Notes: generated by a model not told the origin, from the letters alone. 64,000 nucleotides of DNA from Imbricaverruca yamaguchii (GCA_034440575.1 JAOTOL010001637.1:604501-668500), one strand, 5' to 3'. Numbered from the stretch's first letter, positions 45,545-57,440 are shown. Program-made: numbers and translations.

Positions 45545-45830
45545 TGGAGGTCACATATCGTGGTTTGAGTAGAGGCGCCAGCTGGTGGTCTGGGTCTGTT
45601 GATAATTGATGGTCTGGATGAAGATGGCAATTGGTCCTCTGGATAAGGGTGTTAATTGATGATGCGGGTGAACGTGACAATGGGTGGTTTGAGTGAAGAT
45701 GATAATTGGTGGATTTTGGTCGAGGCGACAGTTGTGGGAATGGGTGGTGGTTAGTGGTCTGGATGGAGGTGACAATCGGTGGCCTGGGTGGAGGTGGCAA
45801 CCGGTGGTTTTGGTGGAGGTGACCTGGGGT
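45545..45830 (+). repeat. Degenerate GGTGGTCTGG-GAGGTGACAA repeat
   Basis: Phrases like GGTGGTCTGGGT, GATGAAGATGGCAATTGGT, and GGTGGAGGTGACAATCGGTG recur every 25-40 bases with much divergence. It sits between two more regular arrays. Confidence 0.6.
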
Positions 45831-45990
45831 CTGTGTCATGTTCGGTGGGACCGGGTGGCTAGTCGGGCTCTGTGTTATGTTCGGTGGGACCGGGTGGCCG
45901 GTCGCGCTTGTGTTATGTTCGGTGGGACCGGATGGCTGGTCGGGCTCTGTGTTATGTTCGGTGGGACCGGATGGCTGGACTCTGGATCAT
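45825..45990 (+). repeat. 39-bp minisatellite, about 4 units
   Basis: The unit has GTGTTATGTTCGGTGGGACC followed by GGGTGGCTGGTCGGGCTCT. Copies begin near 45834, 45873, 45912 and 45950. Confidence 0.9.
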
Positions 45991-47630
45991 CATGCTCAGT
46001 GTGACTGATCGCTATCCATTCCCCGTTGGTAAAATATTCGCAAGTTTTATTTTACGACCCAACTATTTTACGACCGTGATTGGTTGGGAAGCGAGTCTGC
46101 CGAGGCTTGCTGAGCCCGTAGTTAGATACAAATTGTCCAAACTGACGCCCGGGGGAGTCGCTGTCGCCATATTCGCGCTGCTAATTGGCATGCGATGATC
46201 GCATTCATCCAGTGATAGTGCATTTCGCAGCTGCCACTAAAAGTAGAAACAGCTACCCAGAAGTAAGCGGTTCGTACGTTGAAGCACGTGCCTCGTTCCG
46301 CACAAGGATTATTCGTAGTAGTTAACTGTGTTGAAGGTATGCCAGCTGTTTAGTGCAATAGTCGCCACTGGTGATAAGTCGCTTCGTTGGCCACGACCAA
46401 TGACTGGTTTCTGACTAAATACTAATGACCAGCAACGATCAGTCAGGTTTGGTCGAACAGCAACACATCATAGGCCCAACCATGCTTAAAAGTAATCTAT
46501 TCGCTTCCACTGCTCTGAATGTATCCTTTGAAAATATTCGGGAGATTTTAATGAATTATATCACATCGAGAACTGTAGTTTATTCCTTCCGATTCCCGAT
46601 GGTTTCCGGTGTGAGCCGGTTGGCAATCAGAGGGCAAATCGCCATCTTGAACAAATGAAGAATAGCACTGTGCTGAATAGATCCGCGCAGCTCAATGTTG
46701 GTCAAATGTTGGTCGATGAAAGGGAATTAGCCTCAACAGCCCTCTGCTTCGGTTGTATCACGACGATCTTATCAGGACGCGAAGTCGACTTCGCAAGGAG
46801 TCCCGGGGGTCGCTTACTAGCCACTTAGTCATTTTTATTGTTGTGCAGGAGCTATGGCGGAAGCCATTAACTTCCAGATGGGCGTGTAGATAACGAAGGA
46901 AATATTCGAGGACGTGTGCAGAGATAATACACATCTGGGACGTTGCGCTCAGGCATTTGTCGCCGACACCAACTTCCGTCGCTTCCTCTGCCAAGATCAT
47001 CAGTCAGCGATGGTTTGGTACCGATATATACGTATATCTCGAGAGACAGAACCACTATGGGAGTGCCGCTGGCATGATAGCTGCTGCTCCTGTCAGACCA
47101 ACAGTAAGACTGCTCCTGTCAGACCAACAGTAAGACTGCTACCTTGTCAGCCCATCTCCAGGATGCTGGTATCAGTTCGAATTGCATCATTGTTCGAATT
47201 GCAAGTTCAAGGTCGCACGTATTCGAATTTTCTTCTGCCACAGGCTTCATCTGGGTGCGTTTTGTAGCAACTCTGAGGTTGTGTACATTTACCCAAAAGT
47301 GGGTCATACGTTATGGTGTTGATCTTAAGGTGTTGAAGTCGGGGAGTGGGCGGAGGAACATCTCTCGTTTGTTGATATTTCTTAGTTTCCTTTACATCTC
47401 CACAACATAATTTGCAGCTGGGGTGAGGGATGATTTACAAAAAAAGTTGATTTTGCGAGGGTGATTTCGCCATTAGCCTACCCCTTGCCGAAAAGCACCG
47501 AGGGGTCTATGTCATGCAGAAAAGAAAGTAATTTTCGCACCGCCTATCACGCCGGCTGCCGCGTGTTAGCTGTTAGTAGTTATTTGTAGCGGCATGATTT
47601 CATGCAGGGTTGTGTGCGAGGTTAGTACGG
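45991..47630. other. No gene recognised; one palindrome and one duplication
   Basis: Perfect 16-bp palindrome GCGAAGTCGACTTCGC at 46779-46794. A 27-bp unit CTGCTCCTGTCAGACCAACA plus GTAAGA is duplicated at about 47090-47142. Frames here show no recognisable domain. Confidence 0.6.
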
Positions 47631-47634
47631 GGTT

Positions 47635-47815
47635 TGTCAGTTCGGCTCATCTACATCCATTGTACCTCTGGGTAGTTGTTTTACGTGATTCATTGCAAGG
47701 CAAGTCGGCTCATCTGCGTCCGACGGCACCGCTAGGCAGCCATTTATTTCAAATGGGAAAGCGAGTCGGCTTGAGTACGTCCGATGCCATTCGTGGGTGA
47801 CTATTCACGTTATCC
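47635..47815. repeat. Three-copy repeat of about 62 bp at the LINE 3' side
   Basis: TCGGCTCATCTACATCC (47642), TCGGCTCATCTGCGTCCGAC (47705) and TCGGCTTGAGTACGTCCGAT (47766) start successive units. It lies where the 3' untranslated region of the minus-strand LINE would be. Confidence 0.65.
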
Positions 47816-50800
47816 CTGCATGCGTGTGCATCCATTGTGCGTTGAAGTGCATGTCGAAATGCGTTTTGGAGTGCGTGTTGTTGGTGTGGTGTCTGCAATG
47901 CTCTGGCTGGCTTGGTGGCGTACAGATAACCAAGTAATAATTGGAGGAGTTCTGGGTGCATGTCACCAAAAAGCGATAGAAACATGAAGTTGACACCATC
48001 TTTTTGGCAGGGGGACTTAAGTGGTTGTTTTTGAGCGTCAAAGCTATTACGGTTTTGTAAGATGTGGCCAATGTTTAACATGGAGATGAAGGTGTCGCAG
48101 GGAGGTGCCGTATAATGGTCATCCTCCAGTTGATGCTGTGCCACTTTGGTGCAACCAGTTCTAATTCTAGTGAGGATGAATTCCTTTTGACGATGTGAAT
48201 GATTTGATGTGTTCCACATCCCTAGCGTTAGCTTCGATGTGAGTGTGGCTGGAGGGGTGAGGTGTAGAGTTGTATTGTGTCCATGTGTTCTGGTGATGCT
48301 TACGTATGTGGCGTTGGAAGTGTTTTGCAATCGCCTGGCGAATATTTCATGCTGGAATATGCTGTCGATAATAAGACTTGGTGTGCCAGGCGATCTGTTT
48401 GCTCGTTTTCTGTGATTTTGGCATAGTCCGGCATTAAGAGGAAGAAAAAGTTGTTTACGTTACAGGCCACGGTTTATTGGATTAGATCAATGACTGGAAG
48501 TGGGCAGTCGTGTGTGTTGCAAATTGAATGAAGGACTTACTTGGGATCTGCACAAGTTACTACTTTTCTCGTTTTTCGTCTCTTTAGAATTGTGATAGCG
48601 ATCAGCAGCCAGTGCTTCAGTTTTGTAGAAGGAAAAGTTATCCTGTGAAAGTTTAGAAAGCCTCATGCCTGGTTCAGTAGTCCCAATACTATTTTGTCCT
48701 TTTGTTTTGACCCATCCGTGAATACGAGTGTTTTGTGAATGTCGACATCGGCAAATGCATTAAAAGAATTTCCACCGATGTGATATCCGATGTAATAGCA
48801 GACAGCAAGTACCACAGCACACTGGAACCACGGCCAATCTTTGGTTGGATGTGGTTCCAGAATAGTCAGTGTGAATTTGAGCTGTAGTGGTTGGTATTTG
48901 AGATGAAGATTTGAAGGAGCAGTGGCAATTTTAACACAAAATGGTGGTAGTTTGTGGCCAGACCGGCTCTTGTCTTACCTTCTACGCTTAAAGGATCGCT
49001 GCGCCGTGCGATATTCAATGAATTTTATTTAAATTACCCCGTTTACATGAACAGCAAAACTTCCGAATAAGATGCGATTAGGAAAACCTACGAATATAAT
49101 GCTCTTGTAAACGGACTTTGGCATACCAAAACATGCGAATATCTTAACGCAAATTTACGCTTCAGTAAGTGGGAGTTTGCGATTAGCGCCAACCATTAAC
49201 AAATAACGGCACAGCTGCAAGGTTCACGATACATCTTGATGCTATTATTTGCTACGTTTTCAGTACATTTAGGGTAACTATGAAAAATATACGTCATATC
49301 ATGAAATACAAAAATGAGACATGTAACAACTGAAATCAGCGCTGAGACGTCACGTTATTAGTGCGTGCCCTAGCCGTCAGTTTTACGACTTGGCGGAGTG
49401 TTCAACTTGCGGATTTGTGACAGCGTTTGTGCTTTGCTGATCTATCTCCTCGATTGCGTAGTGAACCTGATTTGCCCTGTTCATTTGACCATTGCACAGT
49501 CTGGAGCAATGCACCATTACATTGTCTGGAACCTATGCTATAGAATATAATCTGGCCTGGAAACAACGCACCGTTTGATTCACGAAAAAGAAAGGGCTAT
49601 GTTGTCATCGACAACGCGCCATCGGCTCCGTGAATTCTTCGAATTCACAGACTCCCTATATCTCTGCCCAACAACCTCAAACTACATGGATCATTGATGA
49701 CACATTGTGTTGGTGTACGCCGTTGCTCGAAGCAGGTGCGTCAGAAGCGCAAAAATGCGCCAAATATCAGAAACTTTTCACCACACTGCGTCAGTCGTCA
49801 ATTCGTATCAATCCGATTAGGTGCCTGCTGTGCTCTTGTAAACGGGCCGCGCGATCGGAACTTTTGCCAATCGACCAGATCGGAAATTTTAGTTTACAAC
49901 TGACCTGCTCATGTAAACGGGGTAAATGTGGTAGCGACACACTTGATGTGTCCTTCTGAAGCGAAGGAAAAGCCTGTCTGAATCTGTTAGAAGACTGGCT
50001 ATCGGTGTGGTGTTCAGGGGTCCTGTCGCAGCTCTGATGCAGTTGCTTTGAATGGTTTCTAATTGTTGTTGAGTGTTGGTGAAATGGAAGCATGAATGAT
50101 GATATTGTATTCTAGGACAGATTGTGCGCTCGACTTGTAGAGTCGTAGTGATGTGCCTACGCCCCAGTATGTGCTTGCAAGTGCGTGGAGCGTGTCGACG
50201 AGCCCGCATATTTCTTCGAGATGACAGTGATATATGTGTTGAAGTTAAGGTTCTGGTCCAAACGTACTCTGGAGAAATTGATAATTTTCACTTATTCGAT
50301 GGCTCTGTCGTCCATGTTAAGGAAAGTTGTGGGCTTGGAACAAAGGAGATAACATGTGACTAGTGGATATTTCTGCGGGTAGGATTTTGACCCTAAGTTT
50401 TGCACCACTTTACCATGTGGTCTAGAGCTGTTTGAATGGTTTTCTCAGCTTTTGCGGAGCATTTTGCTGTGGTCCGAATGGCTGTATCGTTCGCGAAAAG
50501 TTAATTTCGAAGTGATGTGTTGGTGTGATCAGGAAGTATGTCGTTAATTATGATGCGAAAAAGGCTGGGCGAGCGTACGCTCCCCTGTGCCAGGCCATGA
50601 TCCTGAGGTGTGGTGCTCCACGTGATGCTGCCGCATCTGACCTTAATGGTCCTGTCTCTGAGGAAGCAGAAAATGAAGCGTATCATGTGTCCGCATAGGC
50701 CCAGCAGGTGGAGTGGGTGTGTTACTTGTGTATTTTGTCGAATGAGGCAGTGATGTCTAAGTATGCAGCTATTGTGCGTTTGATACGTAGATGTTGATAT

Positions 50801-52400
50801 TGTGCACTAGTGTACTGCAATTGTATGTGGCTGATTATCAACGCTGTAAGCCGCCATGGAATTCGTCAGGCCGGTTCTTGTGATCAATAAAATGTTAAAA
50901 TCGTGAGTTGACCATACGCTGGATCAGCTTACGAGGGCAGCTAGAAAATGAGATGGGTCAATACCCTTTTTACGTGGAACAATTCTTGTGCGGCTTCGGT
51001 AATGTGATGACTACACGTTCCTGCCATTAAGCGAGAAAGGTTTCGTTTAGGTATAGATCGTTGACCTTCGATAACATTCGCTGAGATGTTTATAAAACTG
51101 GTAATGAATGTCGTCCGGCTCAGTCTACGCAATTCCACACTTGCTCATGGCAATGTTCAATTCGTGCATAGTGAATGCTGACTGTAGCCGGTAGTCAATG
51201 TTGTTAGAGTTCAAAGTTGTATTGGAAGCGAGGACATCCAGAGACTTTACTATGGTGCAGTCGTAGGTGATGTTGTCTGAATTGCTGGCGTAGTGTAGTT
51301 TAAAGTGATGTACGACTTGTGGGTTAGTAATGTGCCGTCATTTCACCGACAGCTGGGTAAAGCCCTTCAGCCCTTTAAATTCACACAATACGCCTTGACG
51401 AAAGCGAACCTCATGGTGGAGCAGTTCAACCAGGGTATTCAAACACCATGCGTTAATTATCACATCTGGCACAGAGGCTGTCTAACATGACATGCACCAA
51501 GTTGACCCGATGGTGGGAATTCCAGGATGAAGCGCTTATTGAGGTCCCAGATTCTGCCGGTAGGTGTGAACCTATTGAATTGTGATGTGAAAGACTGTCA
51601 ACAGCTTCGGCATGCTGTTCTAATTCTGTATCGGTAGTGTTTTTGGAACCGCCTGTATGCTGATAGGTGTGCTTCCCACATGGACCTGGTATGCTATTTG
51701 TGGGCGCGGCGTCGTGTGCCGATTGCCTGTTGAGAACTCCGAGGTCCGCCACTGCGCTGATGCCTTTTCCTAGGTTTATTACTTCTCGGGACTGAGTCTC
51801 TTACCATGCAAGGTTGGACTCCACCTGGTCCTAGAATATTGTTCAGCCCGCTCTTTTGGAGCTCCTAGATGGTCTGAATCATTTGGTGTGGCGGATAGCG
51901 TCCGTGATGAGCCTAATCGTAATTGATTAGTGTACGCTCAGGGTCGTCTGCGTCTGACCGGACAAGCAGTGAACTTAATCGGTTTGAGCAGCACGCTAAA
52001 TCAATGCAGCTGTGCGGTTCTCCTAAGTTCATGTTGGTCCCGGTGTTTAAGTACTATTTTGTCGTCCGAGATAATCTGGTGAATTTGGCGGCTTCTGGTG
52101 TCCGTCTGGTTGCTTTCCCAGACTGAGTGCTTAGCGTTAATCTCTCCCATAATGAGAACTGGTGGGGGATGAGTGTTGTTTGGCAATTGCAGATTTTGAG
52201 GTTGCCCGCTACGCAGTCCAGGGGATAACTTAACGCCACTCGGCGATGAGCTATGCTGTTAGCGATGGGCATAGCTGCGCCCCATTTCTGATGTGGCCGC
52301 CTATCAGGTTAGCACATAGTTACATAGTTAGCATAAATACAATAATTGTGTATATCTGGGTAACAAACAGGGTATCAGCTCTCTGAAATCATCACCTTTG
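47750..52400 (-). pseudogene. Nearly full-length dead LINE ORF2, RNase H-bearing (I-clade-like)
   Basis: Read on the minus strand, motifs occur in correct order. Endonuclease: PVLIMGEINAKHSVWES (about 52165-52115; usually GDFNAHH, here D to E), then TDTRSRQIHQIISDDKIVL. Reverse transcriptase: GLAQGSVRSPSLFRIIINDI (about 50595-50535; normally QG-x-[VP]-LSP-LFN-IND). Polymerase C-terminus: LETIQSNCIRAATG (about 50060-50020). RNase H: VFTDGSKQ (about 48728-48705), then FYKTEAL. C-terminal domain: WNTSNHSHRQKEFILTRIRT followed by GCTKV (about 48220-48150) and GHILQN, with the expected cysteine/histidine cluster partly lost. In active elements these nick DNA, copy the RNA and remove the RNA strand. 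Stops and shifts are numerous, and an inverted-end element interrupts it at 49026-49926. The RNase H domain points to the I group of LINEs. Confidence 0.85.
49026..49926. mobile_element. Inverted-end DNA element inserted in the LINE
   Basis: The left end at about 49027 is TTACCCCGTTTACATGAACA; the right end, reverse complemented from 49926, is TTACCCCGTTTACATGAGCA. A subterminal CCGTTTACAAGAGC lies about 75-90 bases in at both ends, inverted relative to the other (left 49106-49120, right about 49833-49847). The LINE's minus-strand reading stops at RFRRTHQVCRYHI just before it and resumes with RNase H sequence after it. A possible TA target duplication is present (TA-CCCC, GGGG-TA), but the longer flanks do not match. 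The interior holds a 109-codon plus frame without a recognisable transposase motif, so it is non-autonomous. The superfamily cannot be assigned. Confidence 0.75.
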
Positions 52401-52404
52401 ATGC

Positions 52405-53465
52405 CATTCAGTCAAAGGTGTAGTCTGAAAATTATTTCGAGGGCGCAATACTTGAAGACAATGCGCGGGCATACTTGAAATGGGATAGGGCATACCACGT
52501 AGAATTCCATGTTAAAAGTTGAAATAATTGTGGGTGCCAAAGCCAACACTGGTAGGGGGAAGGGTTTGGCGCAAGTGCCCTGCCAAAGGCACACAAAGTA
52601 TTCATTTTAAAGTTTGCCCTGATGTTTCCTTTCTAGTTTCACTGTTGGCCATGTGTTGTCAATATCCACCCAGCTGATGTTGCTCGATTGGTTAGGACTG
52701 CAAAGCTGGTCACTAAATTGTGTTTCAGTGTGGCTGTTCGCTAGGAACGTTGGTTTTGCCCATTCACGACAATTATTGGCAGTAAATACTGCGCCGCTGC
52801 ACAGTTAGGCATCACGTGAGGGTCTCCCAGGTTAACCGCGGGACAGTGTCAAAGGACAGGAATTCGCGCTTGCCGCCGTCACGTAACCATTTGCCCTGCA
52901 GCCATGAAGTGAGAGGGACGAGCCTGTGTGCTATTCCTTCCTTGCAAGCCCCAGTCAGACGCACGACACTGGCAGTTCGGTGAGCAGCCTACCACTGGAC
53001 TCCTGTCGACAAGAAGCAATTTATCGCTGTGGATTTCGGAGTTCAGCAACACATAGTGAGCTGGAAAGGCTGGAAGGAGCTCGGTTGCAAAAGCTGTAGC
53101 GAACGCGGAGGAGAGATTTGTGATATCAATGAAAATGAATGTTGTCCTATGATAAGGATATAATTGTCAACCTGAAAATTGAAAATTGTATTCTCAATTC
53201 AGATGGATCGACAAACCAATTAAATACTTGACTAAATTGCATACATTTCATTTGGGAATCCAAGTTGTTGAGTGCACATCCTATTTTGTATAGTGTATGC
53301 CATGATCTTACTACATATATTATGCATCATGGGGCAAGCGAGATATTCTGACGTCTGTGCAGCTAAAATATTTATTCAAGCGAATGCTATCGAACTTATT
53401 TTACAATCAAAGCCTTTTAGTTTATACTGCTCCAGCACGAAATGCAACCAGCCCATTCGTCATTC
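52405..53465. other. No gene recognised
   Basis: It may include the 5' untranslated part of the minus-strand LINE up to about 52.6 kb, but no ORF1 is recognisable. The remainder is unique-looking. Confidence 0.45.
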
Positions 53466-53469
53466 TTCG

Positions 53470-53705
53470 TGTGAAAACATGTTTAACACGCGCCCTGGAG
53501 GGCCTCTGAAAATTGCGCGCACTGGAGGAGGGGGCGGATTCCGCCCCCCCCCCCCCTAAGACCTCGGCTCCTATTAAGGCTAGAGCAGACATTTACAGAG
53601 TGGGTGTGTACGGTAGTGAACTCTATTGTGTGCAAATTTCACGACCTTAGGCCAATATGTTCAAGTTCGAATGAGGTCAAAATAACAAAAATTTCAGGTT
53701 TTGCG
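53470..53705 (-). repeat. Dispersed repeat family B, copy 2, with G/C-run palindrome
   Basis: Reverse-complement partner of 24955-25218. It carries GGGGGCGGATTCCGCCCCC, a palindrome extended by a run of 14 C at 53543-53558. Its left part (GTTTAACACGCGCCCTGGAG, then GGCCTC) also matches 55255-55325. Confidence 0.7.
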
Positions 53706-53775
53706 TGGCTTGGCTTGTCATTGTTATGGATCGCTGTGATTGTGTTTAAATGTTCTAAAATTGGCATTAACTCGC

Positions 53776-54612
53776 GCCGTCTTTCCGGTCAAATCCTCCC
53801 ACCCCGTCTTGGGGGGGGCGGTTGAAGACACCCCTCTGAAATCCAAACTAAGCATCGCACGGAAATGAAAGAGGCGTCATCAGAAAGCGCTCGACGAGTA
53901 GGGTCCGGGTCCACCCCCAAACAAATTTTCCCCAAAAATGACGCCACCAGGGGGGCTATATTTTCACGACTTTTCACGACTTCCATTATGCTTTTGACTC
54001 TGGGGAGTGCATTTTGGGGATACATGAAAAAAAAAATATTTGGAATGAAAAAAAGGACAGCGAAATTGACCAGGGTTATTATGTACTTTGCCCCACAAAA
54101 ATAATTAATTATATAAACAATAAACAACTTTTAGTTTTCAAGTTTTCTTTAATTTTCCTTTTCCAATGGGTAGAGCAGACCGAGAAACGTTTTTGGAAGT
54201 CAACTTGCCCCAATAAAAAATGCTTACTTTAGCCAGAATCCTGTATTTGAAATGCTCTTTGGCAAACACGCAAAATTTATATGTAGTCAAAAACGAAAAA
54301 AAAAGAAAAAAATTCCACTCGTACGTTTTGTTGCATCCGCAAAGATAAGCAAACCATGAAAGTTTCATTAAAATATCTGCATCCGTTGAAGTGTGACGAC
54401 TGGTTGAACTTTTTTGGAAGTGACCTCACTTGACCTTGACTAACTCGTTGACCCTAGATGACCTGACCTAAAAAATTTTAATCAGCATGTCAAATTGATG
54501 TGGGATATGGTATGCCAAATTTGGGTGCGCTGCCGTGCGCCGTTCATCCGTTATTCGGGAACAACCTGAAGGGGGGCGGTTGAAGACCCCCCGAGACGGG
54601 ACGGGTTAATGA
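53776..54612 (+). mobile_element. Family A inverted-end element, copy 2
   Basis: Best-preserved ends of the family. The left end has CCCACCCCGTCTTGGGGGGG, then GCGGTTGAAGACACCCCTCTG. The right end in reverse complement has CCCGTCCCGTCTCGGGGGGT, then CTTCAACCGCCCCCCTTCAG. The outer 18-20 bases are inverted repeats, and inside them a 12-base GGCGGTTGAAGA core is present at both ends in the same orientation. Internal blocks match copies 1 and 3. A LINE-like or transposase-like frame is absent. Confidence 0.8.
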
Positions 54613-54614
54613 TG

Positions 54615-55250
54615 CTTTGGGCATTACTCATGATGCAATACGGATGTCAGATCCGTCAATTGAGCTCAGGTCACCTATATAGGAGCACCTTGTCAGGTCA
54701 TTACCTGCTCCAGTTACCGGAACCGGGCTGCCCACCCGACTGCTCCGTCGGGCGTCTCGGGACAATCGGCTTCGCAAAGAAAGAAGTGAAATACATGAAT
54801 ACCGTGTGAAAACCCTTAGGTATACAATGGCAAACAGCAGATTTCCGGATGTATAGGGAGTAACATGCAAAGTGACAAATCGCATGACAGTCATTTGTAA
54901 TTATGACAACATTTCAGTTGACCAAGTTTGGTTCCATTAGCTTGTCATGAACTCGACCTGACTTGACCTCGGCGACATAACATGACTTTTACATTATATA
55001 GCATAACAATATGCATCAAACAAGTCGCTAGTGTTGCCAAGAACACTTCCTTTTTGTCAATATATGGGAAGCTTATCAGCGCCAATATTTGTGGTCTGGC
55101 CCTGATAATTGTTTCTTACTGTAACGACCCCTAAGTCGAACAAAAAAAATCCATCGATTTTTTTAGTTTTTCTCACTTTAAGAAACGCGCCGGTCATTTT
55201 TAAGCAGGTACACAAACAATGGTGTATATCGGCAGGTAAAATCAGGAGTT
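54615..55250. other. No gene recognised
   Basis: A single AGGTCA-type cluster (CGACCTGACTTGACCTCGGC, about 54952) is present, plus short frames. Confidence 0.5.
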
Positions 55251-55254
55251 ATCA

Positions 55255-55330
55255 ACGAATAACCAGAGGGGTGGGCGGATTTCGCCCCCTCACCCTCCCC
55301 CCCTACAGGGCGCTTGTAAATTATTTGAAT
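55255..55330 (+). repeat. Partial family B copy (third)
   Basis: GGGCGGATTTCGCCCCCT, then CCCCCCCTACAGGGCGCTTG plus TAAATTA, matches the reverse complement of the 53.5-kb copy (GGGCGGAATCCGCCCCCT ... CAGGGCGCGTGTTAAA). Confidence 0.55.
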
Positions 55331-55334
55331 ATGG

Positions 55335-56400
55335 AGCAGCATTTGATACTGTTAGGCGTCAGACGCAATGTTAATGCGGTCATCAGGTATCTCCAGAAAA
55401 AAAAAATACAAGTTGGTTCCTGATGCTATTCAAGAACTTTGAAACATCCGCATGCGCCAAGCACGCCCTGATGCTCACTAGTATGTGCGTGAAAAATGTA
55501 GTTACAATTTTTAAGACTCTGTTTGCATAAAATATGGTGCGAAGTGCATTAATGAAAGTTAGAAAGTTAAAGTTACACGAAGTTAAACGAAGTGCAAAAC
55601 ATAAACTCAGGCAGTCCATGCATCATGCTATATATTACTCTGAACGGTGTTGGGAATCGTACCTTAAAACGTCGAGTTCTAAAAAAGCATGAGTTACACG
55701 AGGCCGGACGCAAAGTGGAAGGCATTTTTAAGGAAGAAAACGACAAAATTCCATCTCTGGCACAAGTTTAGTAAGGTATTTATCGTACTGGCTTTTGCTT
55801 GACTTCGTTGGATGATAACATAGCACTCCGCTTCTTTAGGCTCTGAAGTAAAAGTCATGACATATGCAAATAGTATGTAGGAATGAATGATACATTGCAA
55901 AATGTAATTAATTTCGTAATACAGTTAAAGTGTCTTACGGTAGAATGCCGAACGGGAGTGCAAAATAACAATTTCCACACTTATAATCTACATATTACAG
56001 TAGACTATTTAACACGCGGTGGTATTTCGCCGGCATGGGAAATTCAATTTTGTACATTTCAACCAAATTGTCCGGCTAATATATTGATGATGATGTTCCG
56101 CCAGATATATTTCATTCGTTGCCAATATAGCCTTTAAGTTGGCCGTAGTTCTGGGCCCTCGGGCTGTTCTGCCGATTGAAAGCCCTCGAAGCTGCTGCGG
56201 ATTGACTTTTCATCCTAGCCGTCAGTTGCGATGTGCGGTTAGTTTTACCACCCGCAGTACACAAACACCAGTTTGTGTACGACGCAAACGGTGCAACGCA
56301 AACGGTACAAACGGTACAACATAAGCACAACGCAAACGGTCTACCCAGTCTCTAAGACACAAGAAGCATACAAAACCACCAAAGCGTGCGACAGCCAAGC
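55335..56400. other. No gene recognised
   Basis: AT-rich sequence. A short ACGCAAACGGT phrase repeats near 56281-56341. Confidence 0.5.
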
Positions 56401-56464
56401 TGTGGTGGTCCGAGCGAATGCTTAATGCGAGCTTTAACACTCGCACGTTCGGCGGTCCACGCCA

Positions 56465-57440
56465 ACTTCACATGTCCGGGGGGGGGGGCAGATGTCTGCA
56501 TCCCTAAGATCTCTGGGACTATGCTAGCTAGCGACAAACGGAAAACGGCGTTGGATAGCTGGTGACGAGCTCTATCGGAAGTGTTTCGGTCATTTTTTCG
56601 CTCAGGTTAACATTCAGGTCACTGGGCCATCATAGGTCAAATTCGACCAGATCAGGTGGGACTCAGATATTGACACATATCTCAGCACCTGTAACAGATA
56701 GAAACAAACGGGGAACGCTATTCGACAGTCCTTGAAATGCGCTACTGACAATAGGCGGTGTAACTTAAGGTCAGGTCAACCGAACCTCAGGTCAAGGCCA
56801 TGAATCATGACCTCAGGTCAAGGTTATGAAGTCGCCTGGGGATGTCATGTAATGTATTAATCGACACGTCTTGGCGATACAAGTACAATGACGGTAATTT
56901 CAGCCTTCTAGCTCAATGCAGTGCGGTATAATGCGCAGAAATGTGTAGTGATCTCAGGTGACCTCAGAGACCTTGGTGAGGTCACTGAGCAAAAATGTCA
57001 GCGGTAACATTGATCATAGCTTCCATATACATGCCACAACCGTTGTGAGATCATTCCGAGCGCAACTATGAAACCAGGAAACATTTGTATATTTTACCAT
57101 AGCCCTATAGTGGGGCAGCCATGGCAGCGACCTGACCTAAGGTCAATGCTACGAAAAAAACTATATGCATATTATGGTCTCTGATGAGATCATGACATGT
57201 TATAAGTTTGAAATCAGTCGCCCAATTATTGTGGAAGTTTGCCACCTAGAACTCCGAGTGTAGTTGGGTCACTTCGCCTGACCTGGTGACCTGACCTGAG
57301 ATGACCCAGGATTAACATGTATGAGGATATGCGGAAAAGACGAATGAACAGCTATGCGAGGTTTGGCCTTGCTAACCCGATTAGTTTGGCGGAAAATGAG
57401 GAAAAACCGGAGGGGGCAGATATCTGCACCCCGGACGTGC
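56465..57440. repeat. AGGTCA-rich region flanked by two inverted G-run palindromes
   Basis: Left edge: CATGTCC, a run of 10 G, then GCAGATGTCTGCATCCC (about 56470-56506). Right edge in reverse complement: CACGTCCGGGGTGCAGATAT, then CTGCCCCC (57438-57411). Between them AGGTCA or TGACCT half sites occur well over a dozen times, often doubled (GACCTGACCT, AGGTCAGGTCA). This could be one old inverted-end element, but the arms inside the edges align poorly. Confidence 0.45.

Noticed and set aside
49850..49890. CGATCGGAACTTTT and CAGATCGGAAATTTT as further adapter remnants
   Set aside because: Only 8-9 bases match the adapter, and they lie in the inverted-end element where similar sequence occurs naturally.
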